This document shows positions 1 to 6,904 of a DNA stretch of 9,465 bases, in pieces. This stretch comes from X23 sp050251575. Lineage in GTDB: Bacteria; Bacillota; Clostridia; SK-Y3. Within the stretch, counting starts at the first letter, position 1, and every line of letters begins with the position of its first letter. Below the pieces are notes generated by a model. That model was not told where the DNA came from, did not search any database, and was given only the letters and a program-made list of their open reading frames with translations. The DNA is taken from assembly GCA_050251575.1 (NCBI GenBank), contig JBFWMP010000111.1:1-9465 (forward strand). Direction: 5' to 3'. Both the position numbers and the translations under genes were made by a program.

Positions 1-743
1 TTTTCTCTTTCTTCTTCGTTTAAATCAAGCTCCGCAAAACGCTTTAGCTCATCTTCATGACGAGTAATAGGATAATCTGTTCCGAAAAAAATCTTATCCA
101 CTCCATGACCTTTGATAATCTCTACAGCTTCTTGAGGACTCAATCGCCAAAGAGAGCTCGAAGTATCCATATAGATGTTTTGTCCCATTAAATGAATTTT
201 TACTTCATCCCATCTTGCATATCCTCCTAAATGGGCAGCCACAATAACTAAATCCGGAAATCTTTTAATAACATTTTTAAGTTTTTCCGGTCTTGATAAC
301 TCAGAATTTTCATCTCCCATATGCATAAGAATGGGAAATCTACTGCCAACCGCTTCATAAAGCGGAAACATCCTTGGTTCATCAATTGCAAAGCCTTGAA
401 ACTCTGGATGCAGTTTAATTCCTTTTAATCCAAGTACTTGAATCCTATCCAATTCCTTCTGAAGATACGGATAATCAGGATGCAACGTACCAAACCCAAT
501 AATTTTAGGATTTGTTATAGATGCAATCCAACTGTTAATATTTTCTACCTGTCCTGGACGGGTAGCCGTTGAATGAATGACCAGCTTATCAATGTCCGCC
601 TTCTCTGCACTTTGCAGCAAATCCTCCAACCTGCCTGTACCAGGCATAGAGATTGCATAATATTCACCTAAATTCTTAACTGCCTTGTCAGCAACCGGAT
701 CAGGAAATATATGCGCATGAAAATCCAATATATGATAGTTCAT
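1..743 (-). CDS. Amidohydrolase_2-family metal-dependent hydrolase, 3' end cut by window edge
   Basis: The frame reads from the ATG at 741-743 to the left edge without a stop, giving 247 residues. This family is usually about 260-290 residues long, so only a short C-terminal tail is missing. The protein looks like a TIM-barrel amidohydrolase of the ACMSD-like (Amidohydrolase_2) group. Visible metal-site motifs are the N-terminal HxH (His9, His11 in DFHAH), a GIKLHP strand around Lys110, His141 in LMHMGD, His171 in AAHLGG and Asp223 in FGTDYP. All expected ligands are present, so it is probably an active cytoplasmic hydrolase or decarboxylase acting on a C-N or C-C bond. The substrate cannot be read from the sequence. 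A purine-rich ribosome site (AGAAGGGAAG) lies just upstream of the ATG. The gene diverges from lysA and may share its operator region. Family call is confident; specific function is unknown. Confidence 0.85.
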   Translation of the reverse strand, partial: MNYHILDFHAHIFPDPVADKAVKNLGEYYAISMPGTGRLEDLLQSAEKADIDKLVIHSTATRPGQVENINSWIASITNPKIIGFGTLHPDYPYLQKELDRIQVLGLKGIKLHPEFQGFAIDEPRMFPLYEAVGSRFPILMHMGDENSELSRPEKLKNVIKRFPDLVIVAAHLGGYARWDEVKIHLMGQNIYMDTSSSLWRLSPQEAVEIIKGHGVDKIFFGTDYPITRHEDELKRFAELDLNEEERE

Positions 744-801
744 AATCTTCTTCCCTTCTAACATTTACGATAACCTTAAAAAGGTATATAATATAAAAAG
801 G

Positions 802-830
802 AGTATATCACTATCCTCCTATGAAATCAA
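802..830 (-). promoter_or_regulatory. Predicted sigma-A promoter of the amidohydrolase gene
   Basis: On the minus strand, TTGATT (825-830) and TATACT (802-807) are separated by exactly 17 bases. Transcription would start near 795, giving a leader of about 50 bases before the ATG at 743. Both boxes are close to consensus. The assignment rests on pattern alone. Confidence 0.55.
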
Positions 831-847
831 TAAAACCAGGTCTCATT

Positions 848-876
848 TTGCAAGATGTTTTGCAAACGTCTTGCAA
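848..876. promoter_or_regulatory. Three-copy TTGCAA operator-like array between divergent promoters
   Basis: The palindromic hexamer TTGCAA occurs at 848-853, 860-865 and 871-876, with start-to-start spacing of 12 and 11 bases, so all copies face the same side of the helix. The outer copies extend to TTGCAAGA and TCTTGCAA, making the whole 29-base block an imperfect palindrome centred on the middle copy. It ends 5 bases before the lysA -35 box and lies 17 bases behind the -35 box of the divergent amidohydrolase gene. It is therefore well placed to bind a dimeric or multimeric regulator acting on one or both genes. I do not recognise the regulator. Confidence 0.5.
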
Positions 877-881
877 ATATA

Positions 882-910
882 TTGACAAATACATTGATAT
901 ATTTTATAGT
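882..910 (+). promoter_or_regulatory. Predicted sigma-A promoter of lysA
   Basis: A perfect -35 TTGACA (882-887) and -10 TATAGT (905-910) are separated by 17 bases. The start would be near 917, giving a leader of only about 53 bases. The leader contains a weak hairpin (ATATTG 933-938 with CAATAT 950-955) that ends one base before the ribosome site at 957-962. There is no room for a lysine riboswitch downstream of this promoter. Confidence 0.75.
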
Positions 911-969
911 AACAGTATTAATTAGTATGACTATATTGCGTAGTGTAACCAATATCAGGGGGTATAAAG

Positions 970-2220
970 ATGAATTATTACACACAACAAACGAATTTCT
1001 ATGGAAAAACTTCACCCAAGGAACTTATCAGAGAATATGGTAGTCCCTTATATGTCTATAATGAAAAGATACTGCGGGAAAGATGCCGTGAAATGACTCA
1101 GCTTGTGTCTTACCCAAATTTCAAAGTGAATTATTCAACTAAAGCGAACTCAAACCTTCAATTTTTAAAAATCATCCGTGAGGAAGGTCTTCTTGCTGAT
1201 GCTATGTCACCTGGTGAAATATTTGTACTGGAAGCTGCTGGTTTTAAACCGGAAGAAATATTCTATATCAGTAATAACGTATCTATAGAGGAAATGAAGT
1301 ACGCTATAGACCGTGGTATCATGGTTAGTGTGGATTCTATTTCCCAACTTATTCAATTTGGCGAGATTAATGCCGGCGGGAAAGTAGCTATACGCTTCAA
1401 CCCTGGTGTTGGAGCAGGACACCATGAAAAAGTAGTAACTGCAGGGAAGAAAACTAAATTTGGTGTAAATATGAATTATGTTCAAGAAGTAAAGGATGTC
1501 CTGAAAAAGTACAATTTAAAACTAGCAGGAATAAATCAGCATATTGGCTCCCTTTTCATGGACGGACAACCCTATATGGAGGGTGTAAAATCACTCCTTT
1601 CCATTGGAGCACAATTTGACGACTTAGAATTTATCGACATGGGCGGCGGATTTGGTATACCCTATCATAAACAGGAAGGACAAGCCCGACTTGAACTGAA
1701 ACAGTTTGGTGAGAAATTAAGTCAGCTGCTATCAGATTGGACTAAGGATTATGGAAAAAATATCTTATTCAAGATAGAACCGGGACGGTATATCTCCGCT
1801 GAATGTTGTACACTTTTAGGCTCCGTGCATACTGTAAAGCAAAACTACGATACAACCTATGTGGGAACTGACTTAGGTTTTAATGTATTAGCACGTCCTG
1901 TGATGTACGATTCTCACCATGATATTGAGGTATATAAGAATAATGCTGCTGCCGATGATTCAAAAGAAGAAAAAGTAGTAAATGTTGTAGGCAATATATG
2001 TGAAAGTGGAGATATCATTGCAAAAGAAAGAAAGCTGCCGGCTATTGAAGAAAATGATATCCTTGGCGTCATGGATGCAGGTGCTTACGGCTATGCAATG
2101 TCTTCAAACTATAATAATCGTCTGAGACCTGCAGAAGTATTGATTCAAGAAGTTGGGAATCCTGTTCTGATTCGCAGAAGAGATACATTGGAAGACTTAA
2201 TGCGGAACTTTATCCGATAA
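970..2220 (+). CDS. lysA: Diaminopimelate decarboxylase
   Basis: This 416-residue, PLP-dependent fold-III (alanine racemase-like barrel) enzyme converts meso-diaminopimelate to L-lysine plus CO2, the last step of lysine synthesis in the cytoplasm. The PLP Schiff-base lysine is Lys58 in NYSTKAN. Other family signatures are HIGS (191-194), the phosphate-binding GGGFGIPY (225-232), EPGR (270-273), the catalytic cysteine in CESGD (344-348) and AYGYAM (372-377). Length is normal and the frame is intact. The start is supported by AGGGGG at 957-962, 7 bases before the ATG. It stands alone between its own promoter and an intrinsic terminator. Related decarboxylases (ornithine/arginine or carboxynorspermidine) share the fold, but the CESGD motif and the EPGR context fit LysA best. 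Confidence 0.93.
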   Translation: MNYYTQQTNFYGKTSPKELIREYGSPLYVYNEKILRERCREMTQLVSYPNFKVNYSTKANSNLQFLKIIREEGLLADAMSPGEIFVLEAAGFKPEEIFYISNNVSIEEMKYAIDRGIMVSVDSISQLIQFGEINAGGKVAIRFNPGVGAGHHEKVVTAGKKTKFGVNMNYVQEVKDVLKKYNLKLAGINQHIGSLFMDGQPYMEGVKSLLSIGAQFDDLEFIDMGGGFGIPYHKQEGQARLELKQFGEKLSQLLSDWTKDYGKNILFKIEPGRYISAECCTLLGSVHTVKQNYDTTYVGTDLGFNVLARPVMYDSHHDIEVYKNNAAADDSKEEKVVNVVGNICESGDIIAKERKLPAIEENDILGVMDAGAYGYAMSSNYNNRLRPAEVLIQEVGNPVLIRRRDTLEDLMRNFIR

Positions 2221-2246
2221 TTAACAGTTTATAACTAACATATTAG

Positions 2247-2281
2247 AAAAGCTAGTATATAACAAATGTACTAGCTTTTTT
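2247..2281 (+). terminator. Intrinsic terminator of lysA
   Basis: A perfect 11-bp stem (AAAAGCTAGTA at 2247-2257 with TACTAGCTTTT at 2269-2279) encloses an 11-base loop and runs into a T tract ending at 2281. It lies 26 bases after the lysA stop codon. The T tract favours the plus direction. Confidence 0.9.
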
Positions 2282-2291
2282 CTGATACTCT

Positions 2292-2328
2292 TGCTTAAAA
2301 TTGATGTACTACGCTGGTTCATTATTGT
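2292..2328 (+). promoter_or_regulatory. Candidate azlCD promoter region (two alternatives)
   Basis: No promoter here is as clear as the others in the window. Option one is an extended -10: TG at 2292-2293 followed by TAAAAT (2296-2301), with no good -35. It would start transcription near 2308 and place the whole downstream inverted repeat in the leader RNA. Option two is TTGATG (2301-2306), 16 bases, TATTGT (2323-2328), whose -10 overlaps the left arm of that repeat and would make the repeat a DNA operator instead. Confidence 0.3.
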
Positions 2329-2394
2329 TTGAGTCACTGATGTTCCGAAGACAACAAGTTCTAAACTTACTCTTTTCACAATAATTGAACCAGC
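2313..2394 (+). repeat. Long inverted repeat, likely cis-regulatory element of azlCD
   Basis: The left arm (2313-2328, GCTGGTTCATTATTGT) pairs with the right arm (2378-2394, ACAATAATTGAACCAGC) with one bulged base. The pairing would give a 16-bp stem around 49 bases. Inside are a possible second helix (GAGT 2331-2334 with ACTC 2369-2372) and a small hairpin (AAGTT/AACTT at about 2357-2369, the last base of which competes with the second helix). A separate short palindrome, AGCACAATGTGCT (2392-2404), overlaps the last three bases of the right arm, so the two could be mutually exclusive. The azlC ribosome site follows at 2413-2417. No T tract follows the stem, so it is not a simple terminator. 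It lacks the T-box and lysine-riboswitch consensus. No duplicated target site flanks it. Confidence 0.6.
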
Positions 2395-2422
2395 ACAATG
2401 TGCTATTACTTTGGAGGTAAAT

Positions 2423-3124
2423 ATGAATAATAATTTTCTTAAAGGAATAAAAAATGCTTCTCCTATTGTCTTAGGCTATTTACCTATCGGCTTTGCCTTT
2501 GGGGTTCTTGCTGTTCAGCAAGGTCTGACAATTTTTAATATCTTTTGTATGTCTCTTTTTGTTTATGCAGGTTCAGCCCAGTTTATTGCTGCTGCTATGC
2601 TTGCATCGGGAATCGGTCCGGCAAATATCATCTTCACGACCTTTTTGGTGAATCTTCGTCATTTGCTGATGAGTGCGTCCTTATCTCCATACCTTAAGCA
2701 TATTTCATCTGCTGTACAGTCATTGATTTCCTTTGGGATTACTGATGAAACATATGCAATAACCATTACTCAAGCAAAATCAGAAAAAACCTCAGCAGAA
2801 TATTTCGCCGGAGTGCATATTACTTCACAGGCTAGCTGGATTATCAGCACTGTATTAGGCGGAATCCTCGGCAGTTTGATACCCGACCCTACACGCTGGG
2901 GAATAGATTTTGCACTATCAGCCATGTTTATAGGATTACTGCTTATGCAGATAAAAAATCATAAAGAATTACTGGTTTCTGTATGCGCCGGCGGAATGTC
3001 ATTAGCCATCGCCATAGGAGTTAGAGGAAACTGGAATATTATTATTGCCACTTTACTGGCTGCAACGATTGGAGTGATTATAGAAATATGGAGTCAAAAA
3101 TTTTTCTCGTCATTATCGGAATGA
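2423..3124 (+). CDS. azlC: AzlC-family branched-chain amino-acid exporter, large subunit
   Basis: AzlC is the large membrane subunit of the AzlCD exporter, a family studied in Bacillus subtilis (4-azaleucine resistance) and related to the BrnFE/YgaZH valine-methionine exporters. The 233-residue protein is strongly hydrophobic and of normal length. It shows family motifs GYLPIGFAFG (18-27), FVYAGSAQF (46-54), NLRHLLM (77-83) and TDETYA (107-112), with further hydrophobic segments around 136-153, 163-176, 183-199 and 204-222. I choose the ATG at 2423 because GGAGG (2413-2417) sits 5 bases before it. An in-frame TTG at 2411 would overlap that ribosome site and is unlikely. The gene overlaps azlD by 37 bases, implying translational coupling. 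The exact substrate (leucine, valine, methionine or azaleucine) is inferred from family only. Confidence 0.9.
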   Translation: MNNNFLKGIKNASPIVLGYLPIGFAFGVLAVQQGLTIFNIFCMSLFVYAGSAQFIAAAMLASGIGPANIIFTTFLVNLRHLLMSASLSPYLKHISSAVQSLISFGITDETYAITITQAKSEKTSAEYFAGVHITSQASWIISTVLGGILGSLIPDPTRWGIDFALSAMFIGLLLMQIKNHKELLVSVCAGGMSLAIAIGVRGNWNIIIATLLAATIGVIIEIWSQKFFSSLSE

Positions 3125-3405
3125 GTGTCGTAACTTACATTCCACGAATGCTGCCCCTTGTAATTTTATCAAAATTTAATATGCCCTCTCTTTTCTTAAA
3201 ATGGTTGAAATATATCCCGGTAGCAGTATTATCAGCCCTATTAGCCCCGGGAATCCTTCTCTTAGATAATAAGATTTCTCTTGGACTGGACAACAAAGCA
3301 TTATTTGCCTCTATTCCTTGCTTTCTAATTGCAGCCAAAACTAAGAATTTGTTCTTAACCGTATTGGTAGGTTTAGTGAGTATGTTTTTGTTGAAGCTAA
3401 TATAG
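3088..3405 (+). CDS. azlD: AzlD-family branched-chain amino-acid exporter, small subunit
   Basis: This 105-residue integral membrane protein has about four hydrophobic segments (roughly 4-28, 43-60, 71-84 and 88-104) and the conserved N-terminal YIPRMLPL (17-24). Size, position and sequence match AzlD, the obligate small partner of AzlC. The ATG at 3088 lies inside azlC, with GGAGTG at 3071-3076 as a weak, rather distant ribosome site. Translation therefore probably depends on ribosomes finishing azlC. The stop codon lies 16 bases from the stop of the convergent PAS-GGDEF-EAL gene, and no terminator is visible in between. Confidence 0.88.
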   Translation: MESKIFLVIIGMSVVTYIPRMLPLVILSKFNMPSLFLKWLKYIPVAVLSALLAPGILLLDNKISLGLDNKALFASIPCFLIAAKTKNLFLTVLVGLVSMFLLKLI

Positions 3406-3421
3406 CGTGTGAAACCAACTC

Positions 3422-5437
3422 TTACATTTCCATCTGCTGTCTCAATAACTGTTCAAATTCCTCCGGAGGGATAGGTTTGCTGAACAAAAATCCCTGTACC
3501 TTATCACAATTCTCTTTTTGAAGAAATTCTAACTGTTCTTCTGTCTCAACACCCTCCGCTACAACATCAAGCCCCATGTTATGTGCCATTGAAATCAAGC
3601 CACCAGCAATTGCTTGCTCACTAACATTTATAGTAATATCTTTTACAAAGGCTTTATCAATTTTCACAGTATTGATGGGCAATCGTTTCAAATAGTTTAA
3701 AGAAGAATAGCCTGTGCCAAAATCATCAAGAGAAATATGGATACCTAATTGCTGCAATTTATTTAATATGCCAATCGCATAATCAAGATCTTGCATAGCG
3801 ATTGTTTCTGTAATTTCGAGTCCAAGCCATTCTTGTTCCATTCCAATCTCCTTGAGCATTTGTGTAATCATTTCTACGAGTCCTGGCTGTTGAAATTGGC
3901 GAGCAGATAGGTTCACTGCTATACATATTGGTGACAATCCTGCTTCCTGCCACTTTCTGTTCTGTCTACATACCGTTCTTAGCACCCATTCACTGATTGG
4001 TACAATTAATCCGGTCTCCTCGGCAATCGGAATAAACCGCATAGGTGAAATCATTCCTTTCGTAGGTTGATTCCATCGAATCAGCGCTTCAGCTCCAACA
4101 ACTTTCCCAATTCTAATATCCAATTGAGGTTGATATACCACAGTAAATTCCTCTCTTTCAAGAGCATGCCTTAAATTGTTTTCTATCTCTAATCTTTCCA
4201 TGATCCTCGTATTCATTGACTGATTAAATAACTGCCATGTATTCTTTCCTGACTCCTTTGCATAATACATAGCTGCATCTGCATTTTTTAATAAAGTATG
4301 TTCATCCAGACCATCATTAGGACATATGGCAATCCCTATGCTTGACGATACATAAAATTCACGATCATCCAATATCCATGGATGATGAAGCGAGTCAATA
4401 ATCTCATTTGCAAGATTTGTCACCTGATTTAGGTGATGTATCTCCGGCTGAATAATAACTAACTCATCTCCCCCAAGGCGGGCAACAATCTCACCTCTTT
4501 TTAAATGCCTCTGCAGCATTTCACCTACATTTTTAAGCAGTAAATCACCATACATATGCCCTAATGTATCATTGATAGTTTTGAAATTATCCAAATCTAA
4601 AAACATCACACCCACCATATACCTTTTTGTTTTAGCTTCTACTAAAGCGGATTTTAGTTTATCCATCAACATCATCCTGTTAGGCAGTCCGGTTAACGAA
4701 TCATAATAAGCCATTAGATGTATCGTTTCTTCTGTCTGTTTTCGCTGTGATATATCCGTATAAGATCCAGCCATACGTATGGGTCTCCCATTCGAACCCC
4801 ATACTGCCTGACCTCTATGCAAAAACCACCTATAACTTCCACTCTTTGTACGTAAACGGTGTTCACTTTGATAAAATGTTGTCTTTTTAAAAATATGATT
4901 CCGAATAGCTCTAACTGTAAATTCTACATCTTCAGGATGCAGTAAGCTTTTCCACGCAGCATAATTTTCAGGCATTTCAATCTCTTTAAAATCGAGCATC
5001 TCTCTCCAGCGACTTGAAACAAATAATTGATCATATTTTATATTCATATCCCAGATTACGTCATTAGCGCCTTCTACTGCAAGTCTATATCGCTCTTCAC
5101 TGCTTTTCAAACTTTCTTGATTTTCTACAATATAATTGTACTGAATCCGCAGCTCTTCTTCTGTTGCTGCCAATTCATTATGAGTTGCTTCAAGCTCTTG
5201 ATAACTGGCCATTAATGCTTTATTAGTATCAAATATCTTTTTTTTCAGATATCTGATATATAAATATAAAACCATAAATATCAATAAGCTGACTGCTATT
5301 AACAACCTATAGGGGCTATAATTTGTTTCATATCCATTTGTTATTACAGAGTAAAGTGACTGCGCTTCAACAAGTTTAACTTGAAAACAGATTATAAAAA
5401 TAAAAATATAAAGACTGTATCTACGATAACTACGCAT
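3422..5437 (-). CDS. Membrane-anchored PAS-GGDEF-EAL cyclic-di-GMP enzyme
   Basis: The 671-residue protein has, in order: a signal-like hydrophobic segment (8-20, possible cleavage near VEA-Q at 23-26), an external stretch of about 18 residues, a transmembrane segment (44-62), a probable coiled coil (65-115), a PAS_3-type domain (about 115-230), a GGDEF domain (240-405) and an EAL domain (415-670). The EAL domain looks fully active: Glu450 of EAL, Asn509, Glu541, DDFGTGYSS (571-579), Lys592, AEGVE (627-631) and Gln648 are present, predicting c-di-GMP hydrolysis. The diguanylate cyclase site reads GGDEL (322-326), keeping both acidic residues but replacing Phe. The usual RxxD inhibitory site just upstream is KRGE instead. 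AGGAGG (5443-5448) lies 5 bases before the ATG. It follows cca by 50 bases and has no clear promoter of its own, so co-transcription is likely. Confidence 0.93.
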   Translation of the reverse strand: MRSYRRYSLYIFIFIICFQVKLVEAQSLYSVITNGYETNYSPYRLLIAVSLLIFMVLYLYIRYLKKKIFDTNKALMASYQELEATHNELAATEEELRIQYNYIVENQESLKSSEERYRLAVEGANDVIWDMNIKYDQLFVSSRWREMLDFKEIEMPENYAAWKSLLHPEDVEFTVRAIRNHIFKKTTFYQSEHRLRTKSGSYRWFLHRGQAVWGSNGRPIRMAGSYTDISQRKQTEETIHLMAYYDSLTGLPNRMMLMDKLKSALVEAKTKRYMVGVMFLDLDNFKTINDTLGHMYGDLLLKNVGEMLQRHLKRGEIVARLGGDELVIIQPEIHHLNQVTNLANEIIDSLHHPWILDDREFYVSSSIGIAICPNDGLDEHTLLKNADAAMYYAKESGKNTWQLFNQSMNTRIMERLEIENNLRHALEREEFTVVYQPQLDIRIGKVVGAEALIRWNQPTKGMISPMRFIPIAEETGLIVPISEWVLRTVCRQNRKWQEAGLSPICIAVNLSARQFQQPGLVEMITQMLKEIGMEQEWLGLEITETIAMQDLDYAIGILNKLQQLGIHISLDDFGTGYSSLNYLKRLPINTVKIDKAFVKDITINVSEQAIAGGLISMAHNMGLDVVAEGVETEEQLEFLQKENCDKVQGFLFSKPIPPEEFEQLLRQQMEM

Positions 5438-5487
5438 AGTATCCTCCTACAATAATACCTTCTATAATGAAAACCGCATGTCCTATT

Positions 5488-6816
5488 CTATTTGCTAATG
5501 CTATGTTTTGCTATGTTTAAAAGAGTTTCTTTTTCGTTCTTTTGAGGTTCGCTTATCACCATCTCCAGCAATTCGTTAAGCATTACGCCGATTCCCTTTC
5601 CTTTTGGCACACCTATTTCAACTAAATCATTCCCATTCACCGCTAAGTCATCTAACGACAGGCACTGTCCTGCAAAAATAACACCTGCATATATCTCTTT
5701 TACTGTTTCCAATTGCTTCAATCTTTGGCTCAAACAACTCGAATTCTGTGATTTTATATCCGCTTCTTTTACTTTTAAAAAATTAAGAAAGATTTCTTTC
5801 CCCATTATCCTTACAGCCTTTCTTACAGCTCTATCTGTAGGTTCGATAGGTCGGTCATGCCATCTGACTAGTTGTATAATCATATCTGCTGATTTCTTAT
5901 CAAATTTCAGCCTTTTTAAAATATCATAACCTATTCTTACACTTTCCTCTCCATGACCATAAAAATGATCTATCCCTTTATCATCTGTGGTTTTACATAC
6001 TGGTTTCCCGATATCATGGAGAAGCATCGTCCATTTTAAAATTATATTTTTTTCAATATTCTCAACAGCCTTTAATATATGCATCCCTACAGTATAAACG
6101 TGGTAAGGGTGATTCTGAGATGCAAGAAAACATCTGTCTAGCTCCGGCAAGATGTATTCCATCAGTCTTCCCTCTTTCATAAGAAGTAAATTCAGAGGGT
6201 ATTCAGACATAAGCATTTTATTCAGCTCTTCTCTAATCCTTTCCATGCTTATATTTAAAATCAGTTCCCTATGCTGATAAATAGCATCCAGGCTGCATTG
6301 ATCAATTTTAAAATCTAGCTGACAAGCAAATCTGATAGCTCTTAACATTCTCAGTGAATCCTCATTAAATCTTTCACTGGGGTTTCCCACGCATCTTATG
6401 ACCCGCTTCAAAATATCTCCCTTCCCATCAAAAGGATCAATAAAACCTTTTTCGGGATGAAAAGCGATCGCATTCATGGTAAAATCTCTTCTCTTTAAGT
6501 CTTCAAGTAAACTATACGTAAAAGATACACTGGAAGGTTTTCTATGATCCCTGTAGATGCCCTCTATGCGAAAAGTGGTAATTTCATATGCCTGATTATT
6601 TAAGATTATTGTTACCGTACCATGCTTGATTCCAGTGTCATAAGTGTGTGTAAAAATTTCTTTTACTTGTTCCGGGAGTGCTGAGGTAGTAATATCCCAG
6701 TCTTTGGGCTCTTTATTCCTGATACTATCCCGAATACATCCTCCTACTATATATGCCTCAAAACCATTTTTATTTAGCTGATCTAATATGCAAACTACTC
6801 CATTGGGAATATTCAT
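5488..6816 (-). CDS. cca: CCA-adding tRNA nucleotidyltransferase with HD domain
   Basis: This class II nucleotidyltransferase adds or repairs the 3' CCA of tRNA in the cytoplasm. I choose the ATG at 6814-6816 (442 residues). It is preceded by AAAAGGTGAT (6821-6830), and the product begins MNIPNGV, as family members typically do. In-frame ATG at 6837 and GTG at 6858 are possible longer starts with weaker ribosome sites. Motifs counted from the chosen start: GGCIRD (25-30), metal-binding DWD (39-41), RRDFTMNA (109-116), the nucleotide-template EDSLR (152-156), and an HD phosphohydrolase domain with LLHDIGK (HD at 267-268) and WHD (319-321). The C-terminal VNGNDL...GIGVMLNELL segment is typical of bacterial CCA enzymes. 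The motif set is complete, so a full CCA enzyme is likelier than a CC- or A-only form, though that needs an alignment. Confidence 0.92.
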   Translation of the reverse strand: MNIPNGVVCILDQLNKNGFEAYIVGGCIRDSIRNKEPKDWDITTSALPEQVKEIFTHTYDTGIKHGTVTIILNNQAYEITTFRIEGIYRDHRKPSSVSFTYSLLEDLKRRDFTMNAIAFHPEKGFIDPFDGKGDILKRVIRCVGNPSERFNEDSLRMLRAIRFACQLDFKIDQCSLDAIYQHRELILNISMERIREELNKMLMSEYPLNLLLMKEGRLMEYILPELDRCFLASQNHPYHVYTVGMHILKAVENIEKNIILKWTMLLHDIGKPVCKTTDDKGIDHFYGHGEESVRIGYDILKRLKFDKKSADMIIQLVRWHDRPIEPTDRAVRKAVRIMGKEIFLNFLKVKEADIKSQNSSCLSQRLKQLETVKEIYAGVIFAGQCLSLDDLAVNGNDLVEIGVPKGKGIGVMLNELLEMVISEPQKNEKETLLNIAKHSISK

Positions 6817-6820
6817 ATCT

Positions 6821-6830
6821 ATCACCTTTT
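6821..6830 (-). promoter_or_regulatory. Ribosome binding site deciding the cca start
   Basis: On the minus strand AAAAGGTGAT ends 4 bases before the ATG at 6814-6816 and matches the right half of the AAGGAGGTGAT consensus. The two upstream in-frame starts (6837 ATG, 6858 GTG) have only loosely purine-rich leaders. Confidence 0.6.
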
Positions 6831-6876
6831 CTTCCATTCTTATCTCTCTTGAAGACACTAATTACAGCTATTAATT

Positions 6877-6904
6877 TCTATATTGAATGAAACCCCGAGA
6901 ACAA
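6877..6904 (-). promoter_or_regulatory. Candidate promoter of cca
   Basis: On the minus strand TTGTTC (6899-6904), a 16-base spacer and TATAGA (6877-6882) would start transcription near 6870, about 54 bases before the chosen cca start. The -35 is only a partial match. A promoter somewhere in this region is expected because the upstream gene ends in its own terminator. Confidence 0.4.

Noticed and set aside
744..969. Lysine riboswitch upstream of lysA
   Set aside because: No conserved L-box core or five-helix junction can be found, and the leader after the promoter is too short.
827..1043. Short overlapping reading frames on both strands around the lysA start
   Set aside because: They cover the promoter and operator, lack good ribosome sites, and show no protein-like composition.
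1207..1485. 92-codon antisense frame inside lysA
   Set aside because: Shadow of a well-supported gene; no ribosome site or recognisable domain.
2313..2394. Miniature transposable element (inverted-repeat ends)
   Set aside because: There are no flanking target duplications and no second copy in the window, and the element sits right at the azlC ribosome site as a regulatory element would.
2283..2422. T-box leader upstream of azlC
   Set aside because: The conserved T-box antiterminator sequence is missing, the region is too short, and no terminator precedes azlC.
2411..2422. TTG at 2411 as the azlC start
   Set aside because: It overlaps the GGAGG ribosome site that serves the ATG at 2423.
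3135..3338. 67-codon antisense frame inside azlD
   Set aside because: Shadow frame opposite a clear membrane protein gene, with no supporting signals.
3460..3469. Perfect palindrome CCTCCGGAGG
   Set aside because: It lies within the coding end of the EAL domain gene, has no loop for a hairpin and no T tract; probably chance codon sequence.
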